40,355 bases of DNA from Putridiphycobacter sp045107045. GTDB lineage: Bacteria > Bacteroidota > Bacteroidia > Flavobacteriales_D > Crocinitomicaceae. Within the stretch, counting starts at the first letter, position 1. Every line of letters starts with the position of its first letter. The notes below the pieces were generated by a model that had not been told where the DNA came from, did no database searches, and was given only the letters and a program-made list of their open reading frames with translations. This document shows positions 1-8,046 of this stretch, piece by piece. The translations under genes were made by a program, and so were the position numbers. Location: positions 1 through 40,355 of the forward strand of contig JBGCFR010000046.1 in the NCBI GenBank assembly GCA_045107045.1, in the 5' to 3' direction.

Positions 1-97
1 TTTTAAAGTCAAACAAGTCCTTCAATTACTTATTTTAACTGTTAATACCGTATTTTATTATAATATAAACCTCTAGCATTAATCTAGGACAAATTTA

Positions 98-535
98 TTA
101 ACCTAAAAAACGCCATCCAGCAGCTAGGATTTTCCCCATGTATTTAGGCAACTTATTAATAGCTAAATCATCAGAAAACTTTCGTCCCGTTTCCTTCAAA
201 TAAGTTGAGTTGATAATTCGTGTGCATGAACCTGTAGGATAAGTTTCGTATTCAAGTCTTAATTTTTCGCAAACACTTAGAATTGCAAATTCCATTCTAA
301 CCCGCATCTTTTTTGAATCTTTGCCACCCTCGCATAAAACAACTTTATCAATATTTAAACTCTTCAAATAATTATCAAAATCAGATTGAAACGATAAAAC
401 ACCTTTCACGGATGTATCTTCTTTTAGTATAGATAATGGTTTACCTAAATTTTTAACTGAAAAAATGTTTTGATTGCCATCAATAATCAACATACCAGTT
501 GCATTACTCATTACTTCTATTGCTAGTATTTTCAT
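98..535 (-). CDS. DUF3010-like small protein
   Basis: A 145-residue soluble protein with no signal peptide or membrane segment. It opens with a beta strand holding an acidic residue (MKILAIEV, Glu7), continues with a second strand-like stretch (GMLIIDG), then DKVVLCEGG near residues 64-71 and a basic helix (MRVRMEFAI, about 77-85). This order resembles the DUF3010 family, whose fold is RNase H/RuvC-like, but I recall that family only from general pattern and similarity is modest. The start is an ATG at 533-535. It stands alone: the next gene on the same strand ends 140 bases upstream, with no clear promoter box between them. The function is unknown. Confidence 0.7.
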   Translation of the reverse strand: MKILAIEVMSNATGMLIIDGNQNIFSVKNLGKPLSILKEDTSVKGVLSFQSDFDNYLKSLNIDKVVLCEGGKDSKKMRVRMEFAILSVCEKLRLEYETYPTGSCTRIINSTYLKETGRKFSDDLAINKLPKYMGKILAAGWRFLG

Positions 536-674
536 TTTTTAAAGCTTTTGTGAAACTAATCAGTATTATTTATTACCTTTTTTTAGTACTTCTAAACATC
601 TCAGTTAATCATCAGTGTTCCCAATTGAATATTATCACAATACTATTCGGAATTTTAATTTGTTGGTTAAATTG

Positions 675-1781
675 CTATTTAATTAATCGATACAAATACC
701 GCTGAGTTGACAATGACATGACTATATCCGGCTGTATTTTTTCGACTAAATTCATAAGAATCTTAGTCCTTCTAATATAAATAACTTTGCGGAAATGTAA
801 AGAAAAATATTGAACTAATGCCTCGGTAAAAGAATCTCCAAATATTAAAACCGTATTTGTATTATTACAGTTTTCATTTACAGTGATAATGTTTTTCTTA
901 GAATACTCCGAATTACTTTCTTCAGTAAATGTAATTTCTTTATTTTTTAATTTAAGTACGGGGCTATTATCATAATATGATTTGATTTGTTTGATTCCAA
1001 TCATATTTGTCAAATCTCCTACTCTCAATTTTTTATAGCCAATATCAAAGTCTATAATATCATATGGTTTTATTTTTAATTGGTCGAAGGTCTGGTTAAA
1101 GAAAGACATATAGCCAATATAAGCGCCATAAGAATTCCAATGCGTATCGAACTTATGATACAATTGAGCTTGGTTTTTTGCCATTAACAAACTGTTTCTA
1201 ACATCTACAATTGGAAACTTTTTTTCTTTAAAATAATCCACTAATTGACTTGCTAGAGATTTACCATTTTGAATTTGTAGTCTCATAGATAATGGCAATT
1301 TTTCAGAGTAAATAGTATGTTTGTTTGGAAAGAATCCAAGAATGTATTTTATGTTTTTTTTTGCTAATGAGTTTTTAATATTAAGCTGATTTCTATAGGC
1401 CTTCTCAAGATTATCGATACTAGCCGTATCTTTATTCGAATAGCTTTCATAAATACCATCAGTTTTCGAATTATAAAACATGAAGCCATCTTTACCAAAG
1501 ATGACAACATCAGGATTTGGCGAAACTTTAAATAAATCAAGCTTTACTTTGCTGTTCCAATTAACAAACAATGTTCTTAGCCCAAAATTGTCATTATAAT
1601 ATTGCTCATATTCTCTAGTAAATGAGGCATCAAAATCAAATTCCGGTTTTGATGATAGCTCTCTTTTTTCTTCTAAGGACGATTCAATATTGATCTGGAG
1701 CAAATTCGAAAAAAACGGAATGATCAAAATTATTATGAAAATAAAAATATACAAATTCGAATAAATACTAACCTTTTTCAT
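675..1781 (-). CDS. AlgX/AlgJ-type SGNH O-acetyltransferase partner
   Basis: A 368-residue protein with one N-terminal membrane anchor (about residues 9-29) and a periplasmic SGNH-like domain. Two family hallmarks are visible: DTHWNSYGA at 212-220 (catalytic Asp/His pair) and FGDSFTEA at 314-321, with the nucleophilic Ser317. The stretch NDNFGLR (63-69) followed by VVIFGKDGFMFY is also typical of the AlgX/AlgJ/DHHW group. These proteins accept acetyl groups passed across the membrane by an MBOAT protein and attach them to an exported polysaccharide. The gene starts 2 bases after the stop of the MBOAT gene upstream, so the two form one unit. The substrate polymer cannot be told: no glycan synthesis genes are in the window. 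Confidence 0.88.
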   Translation of the reverse strand: MKKVSIYSNLYIFIFIIILIIPFFSNLLQINIESSLEEKRELSSKPEFDFDASFTREYEQYYNDNFGLRTLFVNWNSKVKLDLFKVSPNPDVVIFGKDGFMFYNSKTDGIYESYSNKDTASIDNLEKAYRNQLNIKNSLAKKNIKYILGFFPNKHTIYSEKLPLSMRLQIQNGKSLASQLVDYFKEKKFPIVDVRNSLLMAKNQAQLYHKFDTHWNSYGAYIGYMSFFNQTFDQLKIKPYDIIDFDIGYKKLRVGDLTNMIGIKQIKSYYDNSPVLKLKNKEITFTEESNSEYSKKNIITVNENCNNTNTVLIFGDSFTEALVQYFSLHFRKVIYIRRTKILMNLVEKIQPDIVMSLSTQRYLYRLIK

Positions 1782-1783
1782 AA

Positions 1784-3199
1784 TTAAAATCGATAGTAAA
1801 TAAAAGGATTATAGGTTGTTTGAGCCAGCTCCATTATTGACAAAATGAAAATACAAATTAAAAAACTATGCTTTACTGAATTTAATATCATTTCATTGCT
1901 TATTATTCGTTTAAAATGCTGGGACAGAATTTTTTTAACAGGCATAGTAAAAGTTATGCTCACCACAATAATTGTAAGGATATAATTATTAATAAATAAG
2001 TAAGGATAATTATCCGTTCCTGAAGAAAAAGAGAACATTTTACTTATAAATCTCAGTGCATCTTCTAAGCTAGAAACCCTAAAGAATACCCAACCAATAA
2101 TAACGACTAAAAGCAAATAAACTCTAGATAGAATATTTAATTTACCTTGAAACTTAATAATTCCAAGTCGTTCAATTACAATGAAAAACCCATGAAAAAG
2201 ACCCCAGATTACAAAACTCCAACTGGCTCCATGCCAAAGACCAGTGAGAAAGAAAACAATTAAAAGATTAAAATAAGTCCTGAATTTTCCTTTTTTATTT
2301 CCACCAAGTGGTATATACAAATAGTCTTTAAACCACGACGATAATGAAATATGCCATCTCCGCCAAAACTCACGAATTGATTTAGAAATATATGGATGCT
2401 CGAAATTTTCTTTAAAATTAAATCCTAGCATTTTACCTAATCCAATGGCCATATCTGAATAGCCAGAAAAATCATAATAAATCTGTAGTGAATAACAAAC
2501 AATACCAATCCAAGCAAGGGGGGTAGATAGATCATCAGGAGCGATAGCAAACACTTTGTCGGCAATTAGTCCAACATTATTAGCTAGTAATACTTTTTTT
2601 GCAAATCCTACTATAAAACGTGAGATTCCAGTTTTAAATAAGACTAATGATATTTCTCTTTTTACAATTTCCTTTGAAATATCTGCATATCTTACAATTG
2701 GGCCTGCAATAAGCTGGGGAAACAATGCAATATACATTCCGAGATTTATAAGATTTTTCTGACCCGTTACAGTTCGCCTGTAAACATCAATTAAATATGA
2801 AATACTTTGAAATGTAAAAAAAGAAATACCTATTGGAAGAGTCACCTCAGACATATCAATATCCAATTCAATTCCAGTTTGTTTTAAGCTTTCAATAAAA
2901 AAATGGATGTACTTATAGTACGCTAGTACTGACAAATTAATTACTATTCCAAGAATAAGGAATATTTTCGAATGCTTTTCATGTCCCCTATTTAGGTATG
3001 TTGAAATAAGATTCCCAAATACGTAGTTAACACAGATAGAACCCATCATTAAGAGAACTAAAATATGCTCTCCCCAAGCATAAAAGAATAAACTTGCTAA
3101 AAGAATAAATAAATTTCTATGCTTTTTCGGAATTAAAAAATGAAACGCTAAAAATGCAGGTAGAAACAAAAAAACAAATAGAGTTGAACTAAATATCAT
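1784..3199 (-). CDS. MBOAT family O-acyltransferase (AlgI/DltB-like)
   Basis: A 471-residue polytopic membrane protein with about ten hydrophobic segments. The family signature is clear: REFWRRWHISLSSWFKDYLY (276-295) followed by IPLGGNKKG, then LTGLWHGASWSF (318-329) with the invariant catalytic His323 and a second conserved His283. Length and layout match AlgI/PatA-type acyltransferases, which move acetyl groups from a cytoplasmic donor through the membrane to an extracytoplasmic partner. That partner is almost certainly the AlgX-like gene 2 bases downstream. The start is the ATG at 3197-3199, with a hydrophobic N-terminus straight after it. The 106-base gap upstream holds no perfect -7 box. 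Alginate itself is unlikely as substrate; an O-acetylated capsule or exopolysaccharide is an inference. Confidence 0.93.
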   Translation of the reverse strand: MIFSSTLFVFLFLPAFLAFHFLIPKKHRNLFILLASLFFYAWGEHILVLLMMGSICVNYVFGNLISTYLNRGHEKHSKIFLILGIVINLSVLAYYKYIHFFIESLKQTGIELDIDMSEVTLPIGISFFTFQSISYLIDVYRRTVTGQKNLINLGMYIALFPQLIAGPIVRYADISKEIVKREISLVLFKTGISRFIVGFAKKVLLANNVGLIADKVFAIAPDDLSTPLAWIGIVCYSLQIYYDFSGYSDMAIGLGKMLGFNFKENFEHPYISKSIREFWRRWHISLSSWFKDYLYIPLGGNKKGKFRTYFNLLIVFFLTGLWHGASWSFVIWGLFHGFFIVIERLGIIKFQGKLNILSRVYLLLVVIIGWVFFRVSSLEDALRFISKMFSFSSGTDNYPYLFINNYILTIIVVSITFTMPVKKILSQHFKRIISNEMILNSVKHSFLICIFILSIMELAQTTYNPFIYYRF

Positions 3200-3305
3200 G
3201 TCTTTTCATTAAAATTATATTACCTAAAGTGAATTAGAATAGTGTTCGTATAAGTTTTAGTTGCGGCACGACATTTCAAGAAAATAATTAATAACAAAAA
3301 AGACT

Positions 3306-4094
3306 TTACAGATCCGCAGCAGTAGCAATCATTTCAGCAATGTCCATTACTTCAACTTCTTCCTCTTTATTAAAGTTTTTAATACCATCTGTCATCATTG
3401 TATTACAAAAAGGACATCCTGTTGCAATAAAATCTGATTTGGTCTCTAAAGCATCCTCTGTGCGTTCTACATTAATTTCTTTATTTCCCTTTTCTGCTTC
3501 CTTAAACATTTGCGCTCCTCCTGCTCCACAGCATAAGCCCTTAGACTTACAACGCTTCATTTCAACCAATTCGGCATCTAATTTTTCTAAAACCATTCTT
3601 GGTGCCTCATATTCTCCATTGGCCCGTCCTAGATAACAAGGATCATGAAAGGTAATTTTCTTTCCTTTAAAACTCCCTCCTTCTACTTTCAATTTCCCTT
3701 CTTTAAATAGTTGCTCTAATAGTTGAGTATGGTGCATTACTTCGTAATTACCTCCCAGTTCAGGGTATTCGTTTTTTAAAGTATTAAAGCAATGTGGGCA
3801 AGCTGTCACTATACGTTTCACCTCATATCCCTCTAAAACCTGAATATTCATCATGGCTTGCATTTGGAATAGAAACTCATTACCTGCTCTTTTTGCCGGA
3901 TCACCGGTACATGACTCTTCTGTGCCTAGTACGGCAAACTTAACATTGCAGTGGTTTAATAGTTTTACAAAGGCCTTGGTTATTTTTTTGGCTCTATCGT
4001 CGAAACTACCTGCACAACCAACCCAAAATAATACATCAGGTGATTCTCCGGCAGCCATCATTTCGGCCATTGTTGGTACTTTTAAATTGCTCAT
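3306..4094 (-). CDS. (Fe-S)-binding protein with two CCG domains (HdrB/GlpC-like)
   Basis: A 262-residue soluble protein with two cysteine-rich CCG repeats, as in heterodisulfide reductase HdrB, GlpC and LutA. The first repeat has Cys27 (VGCAGSF), Cys62 (ESCTGD) and the pair Cys99/Cys102 (TACPHC). The second has Cys153 (DPCYLG), Cys188-Cys189 (LCCGAGG) and Cys227/Cys230 (GCPFC). Such domains bind a non-cubane Fe-S cluster and take electrons from a partner protein, here the membrane Fe-S protein encoded two genes upstream. It is the last gene of the amidase-mlaD operon and starts 4 bases after the HAD gene ends. The electron acceptor and physiological reaction are unknown. Confidence 0.9.
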   Translation of the reverse strand: MSNLKVPTMAEMMAAGESPDVLFWVGCAGSFDDRAKKITKAFVKLLNHCNVKFAVLGTEESCTGDPAKRAGNEFLFQMQAMMNIQVLEGYEVKRIVTACPHCFNTLKNEYPELGGNYEVMHHTQLLEQLFKEGKLKVEGGSFKGKKITFHDPCYLGRANGEYEAPRMVLEKLDAELVEMKRCKSKGLCCGAGGAQMFKEAEKGNKEINVERTEDALETKSDFIATGCPFCNTMMTDGIKNFNKEEEVEVMDIAEMIATAADL

Positions 4095-4098
4095 GCTA

Positions 4099-4521
4099 TT
4101 ATTTTTTAAATGCTTGTATTTTAGCGTCTACGTCAACTAAGTCTGTAAATTTACCTTCATATCTTGTGGCTCTCACTATATGATTGTCTACCCAATGGTA
4201 GTTGCCACCTCTTGGTTTTCCCATCATCATACCATGAAATTTAAAACCATGTTTGTTTAACCAGTCTTCTGTGACTTGTCTATGCTCTTCTAACCGCGAC
4301 GTAAAAAAAGTAATAATATGACCTTGATCATACCATTTATTAAGTGTTTCTAGAGCATCAGGATACAATTTTGCTGTAGCCATTCTTTCAGGTTCCTCGT
4401 TGGGAATATCGTCACAAATGGTGCCATCAATATCAATTAAAAAATTTTTAACTTCATCTGGCAATACAGGAGAAATGGCTTGACCGTCAACAATTACTTT
4501 TTTTAAGGTTTTATTACTCAT
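4099..4521 (-). CDS. HAD-superfamily phosphatase-like protein
   Basis: A 140-residue single-domain HAD protein. Motif I is FLIDIDGTICDD (DxDGT, nucleophile and acid Asp, about residues 27-38). Motif II is the Ser/Thr at the end of IITFFTSR (about 69-76). The motif III Lys is likely in MMGKPRGG (about 100-107), followed by WVDNH with the acidic metal ligand. There is almost no cap, so the substrate is either large or very small. Relatives in Bacteroidota are sometimes mislabelled phosphoheptose isomerase; nothing here supports that. The gene overlaps the upstream membrane Fe-S gene by 8 bases and ends 4 bases before the CCG protein, so it is translationally coupled inside a redox operon. The substrate is unknown. 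Confidence 0.85.
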   Translation of the reverse strand: MSNKTLKKVIVDGQAISPVLPDEVKNFLIDIDGTICDDIPNEEPERMATAKLYPDALETLNKWYDQGHIITFFTSRLEEHRQVTEDWLNKHGFKFHGMMMGKPRGGNYHWVDNHIVRATRYEGKFTDLVDVDAKIQAFKK

Positions 4522-5839
4522 CTTTCCAGTTTAAACGGTCAGACGGCGAAAACTGCCAAGGTGCTTGGTTATTTTCAATATTAGTATTCATAGTCGCTAA
4601 TTCTGAAGGAATTTTAGATTCTTCCATGACTAAATACCGTCTTAAATCCATAATAATTTCAAGTGGATCTATTAATACTGGGCATTCTTGTACACAGGCA
4701 TTACAGCTTGTGCAGGCCCATAATTCCTCCTCTGAAATATAGTCTCCAAGTAAGGATTTACCATCATCAAAATCTTTACCATTTTTTCTAATGCCAGCAC
4801 CAATTTCTTCAGCTCTATCTCTCACATCCATCATAATTTTTCGAGGAGATAATAATTTTCCGGTTGTATTGGCAGGGCATGCTTCTGAACATCTACCGCA
4901 TTCGGTACATGTGTATGCATTCATTATATTTACCCAAGTTAAATCAGTTACGTCTTTAGCACCGAATCGTTGCGGAACTTCTCCCTCTGCTGGTGTCGGT
5001 GCGGCAAATGGATCTGCATTAGGATCTAGCATTAATCTCACTTCATTTGTTACTGCTTGCATATTAGTCATTTGACCTTTAGCAGTTAGTTTTGAGAAAA
5101 AAGTATTCGGAAATGCCCATATAATATGTAAATGCTTTGAAAATGGTAAGTAGTTCAAGAATGTAAATACCATAATAATATGTCCCCACCACCCTATTCT
5201 TTCTAATAAATGCAAGGTATCAGTTTCAAATCCTCCGTAAATTAATGGCCCCATCCAACTAGTCATTGCAAATCCAAATCCACCTTGGTTTAAGGCATGG
5301 CTTTCACCTCTTAACGCTAAGACTTCATCTGCTCCATTCATTGTAAAAATACAGCATACCAAAACAATTTCCATATATAGAATTAAATTTCCATCAAGTT
5401 TTGGCCATCCGGTCATTTCTGACATATGAAAACGTGGGATTTTCAATAAATTTCGTCGAGATAAGAAAATGAATGTAGCAATTAATGCCAGCAGTGACAA
5501 TACTTCTATTATACTTATTGCGAAAGTATACAAACCGCCTAAACTCGGTTGAAAGAATCGGTGTGTTCCAAAAACACCGTCTACCATAATTTCAATCAAT
5601 TCTATTTGCGTAATGACAAATGCCACATAAATAATAATGTGAAAGAATCCTGAAATTGGTTTTCTGACCATTTTTGATTGCCCCAAAGCTACTTTGGCCA
5701 TAGTCTTCCAGCGCAAGGGTTTATTATCTGTGCGATCGACTGACTTCCCTAATTTAATGTTTTTAACTGTCTTGCGAATATTGAGTGCAAAATACGTACC
5801 TGCAGCAATAGTCAGAACTAAAAAGATAATTGTGCTCAT
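4514..5839 (-). CDS. Membrane (Fe-S)-binding oxidoreductase subunit (HdrC/NarI-like fusion)
   Basis: A 441-residue protein with an N-terminal membrane part (segments near 3-20, 62-86, 103-127, 152-168 and 217-235) carrying several His residues suited to haem or quinone contact. It is followed by a cytoplasmic part with two 4Fe-4S ferredoxin motifs: CTECGRCSEACP at 311-322 and CTSCNACVQECP at 376-387. The plan is a NarI-like membrane domain fused to HdrC. Together with the CCG protein downstream it would pass electrons between the quinone pool and an unknown carrier. The pair is a common Bacteroidota gene set next to mlaD. The start ATG at 5837-5839 leads directly into a membrane helix. Confidence 0.9.
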   Translation of the reverse strand: MSTIIFLVLTIAAGTYFALNIRKTVKNIKLGKSVDRTDNKPLRWKTMAKVALGQSKMVRKPISGFFHIIIYVAFVITQIELIEIMVDGVFGTHRFFQPSLGGLYTFAISIIEVLSLLALIATFIFLSRRNLLKIPRFHMSEMTGWPKLDGNLILYMEIVLVCCIFTMNGADEVLALRGESHALNQGGFGFAMTSWMGPLIYGGFETDTLHLLERIGWWGHIIMVFTFLNYLPFSKHLHIIWAFPNTFFSKLTAKGQMTNMQAVTNEVRLMLDPNADPFAAPTPAEGEVPQRFGAKDVTDLTWVNIMNAYTCTECGRCSEACPANTTGKLLSPRKIMMDVRDRAEEIGAGIRKNGKDFDDGKSLLGDYISEEELWACTSCNACVQECPVLIDPLEIIMDLRRYLVMEESKIPSELATMNTNIENNQAPWQFSPSDRLNWKDE

Positions 5840-5861
5840 AAAATATTAATTAGACATTACT

Positions 5862-6839
5862 TTAATTTTTGGCTTTTCTTCCAAAAAGAGAAAAGTGAAC
5901 GTATTTGTTAGGATTTGCTTCCATATCATCCAATAAATTTTGAACAGATTGATTGGTTTCCATTAATTCTCTATGCAGACTATCCGTATGAAGTAAAGCT
6001 CCTAATGAGCCTTCTCCACTATTCACTTTAGCCAAAACATCATTTAATTCTTCTAGCGTCTTTCTTGTACTTTCAACAACCGCTTTAATGTCAGTATCAG
6101 CTAATGTAGTGGAAATGCTTTCTACATTATCAATTGTTTTACCAATGGTTGCAGACTTACTGGCTAAATTACCAGATATACTATCTACGTTCATTAACAC
6201 TCTGTCAACAACCGCAATTTCTGCATTAATCATTACAGTTAAACTGCTTGCTAAATTTCCAAACTTCGAGATCCCTTCACGGAACTCGTATAAACTTTCA
6301 TCTATTGTGTAGGCTGCTGAAGTATCCCAAAAGGCACTGATTGAGACTATAATTCCTTCTACTGATCCAATTAATTCTTCGGTTTTTTTCTTCAATGGCA
6401 AAATCTGCTCATTAATTTGCGCAGCAATATCTTTTTCAACATTTGATTTAATTGTATCTCCTCCATTATAGTACTTTGGCTGAGTTGTAGGTTCCATATT
6501 CATTTTCATTGACAATGACTTAGTCCCCAACAAATCACTGATCATCCATACTTCTGAGCCCTCAGGGATCATAATATCGTCGTTAATTATTGAAAAAGTA
6601 ACTAGAATTTTTTGAGGTGAGCTAGGATGTAGTTCTACTTTTTTGACCAACCCAACTTTTAATCCATTCAGCTGAACTTCATTAGAAACGGCTAAACCAT
6701 TGGAATTATCAAAAGATGCATAATATGTTCTATCATCTTCGAATATGGAATTACCTTTTAAGAAATTTACACCAGAGTATAGGAGCAAAATGCCCAACAA
6801 AACTAATACCCCAACTTTAAATTCCTTTGATATTTTCAT
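5862..6839 (-). CDS. MlaD/MCE family lipid-transport protein
   Basis: I start this protein at the ATG at 6837-6839 (325 residues) because MKISKEFKVGVLVLLGIL is a standard MlaD N-terminus and this start lies one base after the amidase stop (TGAAATG). A longer in-frame start at 6905 would overlap the amidase by 65 bases. One membrane anchor (about 7-24) is followed by the MCE domain (about 35-110, with the hallmark NGLAVSNEVQLNGLKVGLV) and then a long helical region of about 200 residues rich in Ser, Thr, Val and Asp. That region probably forms a needle or coiled coil across the periplasm. MCE proteins carry phospholipids between inner and outer membranes. The MlaE and MlaF partners are not in the window. 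Confidence 0.92.
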   Translation of the reverse strand: MKISKEFKVGVLVLLGILLLYSGVNFLKGNSIFEDDRTYYASFDNSNGLAVSNEVQLNGLKVGLVKKVELHPSSPQKILVTFSIINDDIMIPEGSEVWMISDLLGTKSLSMKMNMEPTTQPKYYNGGDTIKSNVEKDIAAQINEQILPLKKKTEELIGSVEGIIVSISAFWDTSAAYTIDESLYEFREGISKFGNLASSLTVMINAEIAVVDRVLMNVDSISGNLASKSATIGKTIDNVESISTTLADTDIKAVVESTRKTLEELNDVLAKVNSGEGSLGALLHTDSLHRELMETNQSVQNLLDDMEANPNKYVHFSLFGRKAKN

Positions 6840-6840
6840 T

Positions 6841-7998
6841 TCAATCTTTTTTAACAAATTTAATAGCTTTTTCCAAACTAATCCTCTCATTTTTCTTAAA
6901 AGCAACTATAAATGCATTTTCAAATCCTTCCCCTCTCAGGAGTTTCTTCAATTCATTCGCTTTTTCGAAGCTTTTATAGGCACCAGCTGTATATTTATGA
7001 AAGCCTTTATCAAAATAAACCCAAACAGGCAGCATTTGGAAAGAAGTATCACTAAAGTCCATATATTCAACATTTGTTGCAATCTGCACTCTAAAAATAA
7101 CATCATCTGGTTTAATCTCAAGACTTTTAATGCCAAAATCTATCTCATCCCATTTCTCTTTAGGCGTTTTCGTTTGATCTTTTATGGGTAACACTTCATT
7201 TTCATTCTCATATCCACTCTCATAATAAGTTTTGTAGCTATTGAAAGCATTATAAAAAGACTGAGCCATTATTCCTTGATTAGCTGTATCCATTAAAAAC
7301 ATTTCCTCTTCCTTATTCGTTAAAAATCCAGTTTCAATTAATACACTTGGCATAGTTGTTTTATAAAGCACTAAAAAACCAGCCTGCTTAACCCCCCTAT
7401 TTACTCTCCCAATTCCTTCCATTTCTGACTGAATTCTTGCCGCAAAGGCAATACTATGGTCTAAAAAAACAGATAATTGTAACTGACGTGCAATAATAGC
7501 ATCAACTGACAAATCAAAATCTTTATATTTTTCGCCACCATCTTCTTCCAAATGAATGGCTGAGTTTTCTCTTTCCGCTACTTTTTGTTGCGATTCAGTT
7601 CTATTCAAACCTAAAACAAATGTTTCAGCGCCACTGGCATTTGATGCTGCAGAATTAGCATGAATACAAATAAATAAATCAGCTTGATTTCTATTCGCTA
7701 TTTGCGCTCGCTCATCTAACTCAACAAATACATCAGTTTTTCTGGTGTATACCACATTTATATCAGGGTAATTTTGTTCTATAAACAAGCCCAGCTTCAG
7801 TGCAATTGCAAGTGCAATATCCTTTTCTTTAGCAGAACTCCCATGACAACCTTGATCGTGTCCTCCATGACCGGGATCAATAACAACGGTTTTAATACCG
7901 CCGTAAAAGTCAGACTGTGCTTTTAAATTTGAAAAAAAAATAGTGAATGCAAACAATAAAATAAGATTGAATTTGTTCACAGAAATAGCGCCCATCAT
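6841..7998 (-). CDS. N-acetylmuramoyl-L-alanine amidase (Amidase_3) with C-terminal SPOR-like domain
   Basis: A 385-residue secreted peptidoglycan hydrolase with a signal peptide at about 1-27 (cut after LKAQ). The zinc amidase core shows IDPGHGGHDQG (His44), KEKDIALAI (Glu58), CIHANSA (His113) and SVLIETGFLTN (catalytic Glu222). It carries an acidic helical insertion (about 140-200) of the kind that self-inhibits AmiA/B/C enzymes and is opened by LytM-type activators. Residues about 300-380 look like a SPOR domain, which would direct the enzyme to denuded glycan at the division site. It is the first gene of the operon with mlaD and diverges from lptD over 48 bases. A perfect TAnnTTTG box on this strand (8029-8036) could drive it. 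Confidence 0.92.
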   Translation of the reverse strand: MMGAISVNKFNLILLFAFTIFFSNLKAQSDFYGGIKTVVIDPGHGGHDQGCHGSSAKEKDIALAIALKLGLFIEQNYPDINVVYTRKTDVFVELDERAQIANRNQADLFICIHANSAASNASGAETFVLGLNRTESQQKVAERENSAIHLEEDGGEKYKDFDLSVDAIIARQLQLSVFLDHSIAFAARIQSEMEGIGRVNRGVKQAGFLVLYKTTMPSVLIETGFLTNKEEEMFLMDTANQGIMAQSFYNAFNSYKTYYESGYENENEVLPIKDQTKTPKEKWDEIDFGIKSLEIKPDDVIFRVQIATNVEYMDFSDTSFQMLPVWVYFDKGFHKYTAGAYKSFEKANELKKLLRGEGFENAFIVAFKKNERISLEKAIKFVKKD

Positions 7999-8008
7999 AA
8001 TAAAATTT

Positions 8009-8016
8009 TAATTTTG
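8009..8016 (+). promoter_or_regulatory. Candidate -7 box (TAATTTTG) for lptD
   Basis: A perfect match to the Bacteroidota -7 consensus TAnnTTTG, 30 bases before the TTG start of lptD. No good -33 TTTG lies at the usual distance, so this rests on the box alone. Confidence 0.45.
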
Positions 8017-8028
8017 CATTTACTATAA

Positions 8029-8036
8029 CAAAATTA
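8029..8036 (-). promoter_or_regulatory. Candidate -7 box (TAATTTTG) for the amidase-mlaD operon
   Basis: The same perfect TAnnTTTG octamer on the opposite strand, 30 bases before the amidase ATG. It and the lptD box face outwards from a 48-base divergent spacer. A TTTG at 8052-8055 on this strand lies 15 bases upstream, a little closer than the usual -33 spacing. Confidence 0.45.
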
Positions 8037-8046
8037 AGACCATAAT

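Noticed and set aside
1..97. Left edge of the window searched for the end of another gene or a repeat
   Set aside because: Only AT-rich DNA without an open frame or a stable hairpin is visible.
499..705. A plus-strand open frame coding a very hydrophobic 68-residue peptide
   Set aside because: It overlaps the start of the DUF3010-like gene and the end of the AlgX-like gene on the other strand. Its hydrophobicity comes from AT-rich reverse coding, and no promoter or sensible neighbour supports it.
6840..6905. A longer MlaD start overlapping the amidase gene
   Set aside because: The extra 22 residues are basic, unlike any MlaD N-terminus, and come from the amidase gene read in another frame.
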